Of a DNA stretch of 7,010 nucleotides, positions 5,676 through 7,010 are shown one piece after another (within the stretch, counting starts at the first letter, position 1; every line of letters begins with the position of its first letter). Source of the DNA: Pseudomonadota bacterium (lineage in GTDB: Bacteria > Pseudomonadota > Alphaproteobacteria > UBA9655); NCBI GenBank assembly GCA_021809225.1, contig JAKBAL010000119.1:1-7010 (forward strand). The letters run 5' to 3'. The notes below the pieces were generated by a model. That model was not told the origin of the DNA. It was given only the letters and a program-made list of their open reading frames with translations, and did no database searches. A program made the translations under genes and the position numbers.

Positions 5676-7010
5676 TCAATGAAAAAGACCATTAAGTGTT
5701 TGCTTCAATAGCTCTTCGCTGCCTTCTAAGCCAGAACACAGCTCAAAAATAGCCTTAGCTTCTTTGGTCTTTTCTTCTTTTTCAATAGCATGTTTCCTAG
5801 CTTCTAGGTCGAATTCAGGAATTAAGGTTGAAAAGTGACCCTCTCCATCAAACTCTACATGCACATCACGAGCGTGAGGAACCTGCCATAACTCTTGATC
5901 CCCGTTAACTCTTTGATAGGTATTTCCTATCTTTTGCCAAACATGAACATTAAAGGGGCTAGGGCTGAAACGTCCCAATAATGTCAAGGTCATAACAGAA
6001 TTTGATTCATAAGGAGTGCTCAATGTGTGCATAGCCTCTTCTAAAAGAAAAGAATTCAATCCTATATCGTCTGGAAGTTGATCCGGCCTTAAGTGGCGTA
6101 CAATTTCCAGCCCTTGTTCACGAGGAACATTTATCGCTAAATTTCCGCAGTCTCCATTAGCCAGTGTTTTATATTTGCAAAGAGATAAGTCATTTCCAAC
6201 AAATTTAACATTAATTTTTTCTCTGTCTTTATCATCGACAAAAAGTCTCAATGAATGTGACGGGGACTGTAAGGCAGAGGGTTGAGGAGAGGAAATGGGT
6301 CTCCGTGGTGATGACAAAGAAGCAAGTGGGAGGCCTTTTACTGCCTCAGGTATAACAAGTTTTTTAGGTTGGGGGCGCTCTGAAATAGGAGCGCTCAGAG
6401 ACGGCTGAGAAGGTTGCTTCTCTCCAATACTTGTGAATTGTGAAAGTGCGCAGTCATTTCTTGTGAGCCTCTTCAGCCAATCCGTATACTCTGTAGATGC
6501 AAATGGATTGGCGTGTTGTGAAGATTCTTTGGGAGAAGTAGATGGAATGCCTCCTCGGTCATTGAGAAGATGTGTTAGCTCTTCTTCAGATGGATAGTAT
6601 TCAATTCCCCTCTCTTTTGCTTGTGTTAAGCGAGCAAATTTATCTAGGATATCCTCAAAATTATCAGCACCCTTAAAGGTTAAGAGTGTGTGCAGATTTG
6701 TTAGCTCTTCTTGAACAGAATACATCTGTGGCTGTGATGAAGCCTCTAATAAGCTAGAAAAACTCCTATGATCTGGTTGTAGCGCACGATTTAACTCTTC
6801 AATTTGATTGATAACAGCAAGTTGGTCTTCTTCTGTAAGATCAAGCTCAAGCAAAATATGCTCAAGATTTTGTTTTGCTTCTTGGTTTTTTTGGAAAGCT
6901 CCTGAATCAATTAATGCTTGAGGAGATTCGATAGGGAATGAAGACAAAACAGGGGTTGAAGACGCCGCATGCGGGGAAGGCGCAACATAAAGTAAAGAAG
7001 AAGCTTGAGG
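5676..7010 (-). CDS. Putative OTU-like cysteine protease (possible secreted effector), N-terminus outside window
   Basis: The frame is open to the right edge, so at least 444 residues are visible and the true start lies beyond it; the TTG at 6945-6947 has no special support. Counting from that TTG as residue 1, residues 23-115 look helical and acidic, about 133-233 are a Ser/Pro-rich, likely disordered linker, and 254-378 form a compact domain. That domain holds LANGDCGNLAI (262-272), a Leu-rich strand or helix segment (318-337) ending in NVHVW, and EGHFSTLIP (369-377). OTU deubiquitinases show the same order: a DGxC catalytic Cys block, a hydrophobic middle, and a late H-aromatic-x-x-hydrophobic His block. 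Candidate residues are C267 and H371. Asn264 replaces the usual Asp three before the Cys. The tail (380-423) is a charged Glu/Lys helix. No signal peptide or membrane helix is visible. The gene is certain as a CDS; the OTU assignment rests on short motifs and is tentative. If right, it may cleave ubiquitin chains in a eukaryotic host. Confidence 0.5.
   Translation of the reverse strand, partial: PQASSLLYVAPSPHAASSTPVLSSFPIESPQALIDSGAFQKNQEAKQNLEHILLELDLTEEDQLAVINQIEELNRALQPDHRSFSSLLEASSQPQMYSVQEELTNLHTLLTFKGADNFEDILDKFARLTQAKERGIEYYPSEEELTHLLNDRGGIPSTSPKESSQHANPFASTEYTDWLKRLTRNDCALSQFTSIGEKQPSQPSLSAPISERPQPKKLVIPEAVKGLPLASLSSPRRPISSPQPSALQSPSHSLRLFVDDKDREKINVKFVGNDLSLCKYKTLANGDCGNLAINVPREQGLEIVRHLRPDQLPDDIGLNSFLLEEAMHTLSTPYESNSVMTLTLLGRFSPSPFNVHVWQKIGNTYQRVNGDQELWQVPHARDVHVEFDGEGHFSTLIPEFDLEARKHAIEKEEKTKEAKAIFELCSGLEGSEELLKQTLNGLFH

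Noticed and set aside
6132..6164. The NGDCG motif as an Ulp1/SENP-type (C48) SUMO or NEDD8 protease
   Set aside because: C48 enzymes have the catalytic His and Asp before the Cys, with a Gln just ahead of DCG. Here the only good His (H371) follows the Cys by 104 residues, which is the OTU or papain order.

Overview
The window looks like chromosome of an AT-rich alphaproteobacterium. The order end-of-murJ then trpS, with the two genes sharing a TAATG junction, is an arrangement common in Alphaproteobacteria. The two-subunit glycyl-tRNA synthetase (glyQ, glyS) and the YgfZ iron-sulfur factor fit as well. The low GC and a probable eukaryote-type (OTU-like) cysteine protease gene at the right edge suggest a host-associated, perhaps intracellular, lineage such as Holosporales or relatives. 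That placement is inference.

Plus strand, 1-4708: the last 82 residues of a probable lipid II flippase (murJ) overlap trpS by one base. An 87-bp gap with no evident terminator and a weak promoter candidate separates trpS from glyQ. glyQ and glyS overlap by 8 bases, and cdd (cytidine deaminase) follows 18 bases later. The block is mostly translation housekeeping (charging of tRNA-Trp and tRNA-Gly), with envelope synthesis at its left end and pyrimidine salvage at its right end.

Minus strand, 4705-7010: ygfZ converges on cdd and the two stop codons overlap by 4 bases, leaving no room for a terminator between them. ygfZ has a good sigma-70-type promoter just upstream. Behind that lies a long, nearly perfect hairpin (5630-5664) that separates ygfZ from the last gene. 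The last gene is read leftwards and enters the window already open, so its N-terminus is missing. It encodes a low-complexity, multi-part protein: a helical N-terminal part, a Ser/Pro-rich linker, then a C-terminal domain with a GDC motif and a GHFSTL motif spaced and ordered as in OTU-family cysteine proteases. This is the most interesting item in the window.

No tRNA, rRNA, CRISPR array, insertion sequence or attachment site was seen. There is no gene-free stretch longer than about 110 bases.
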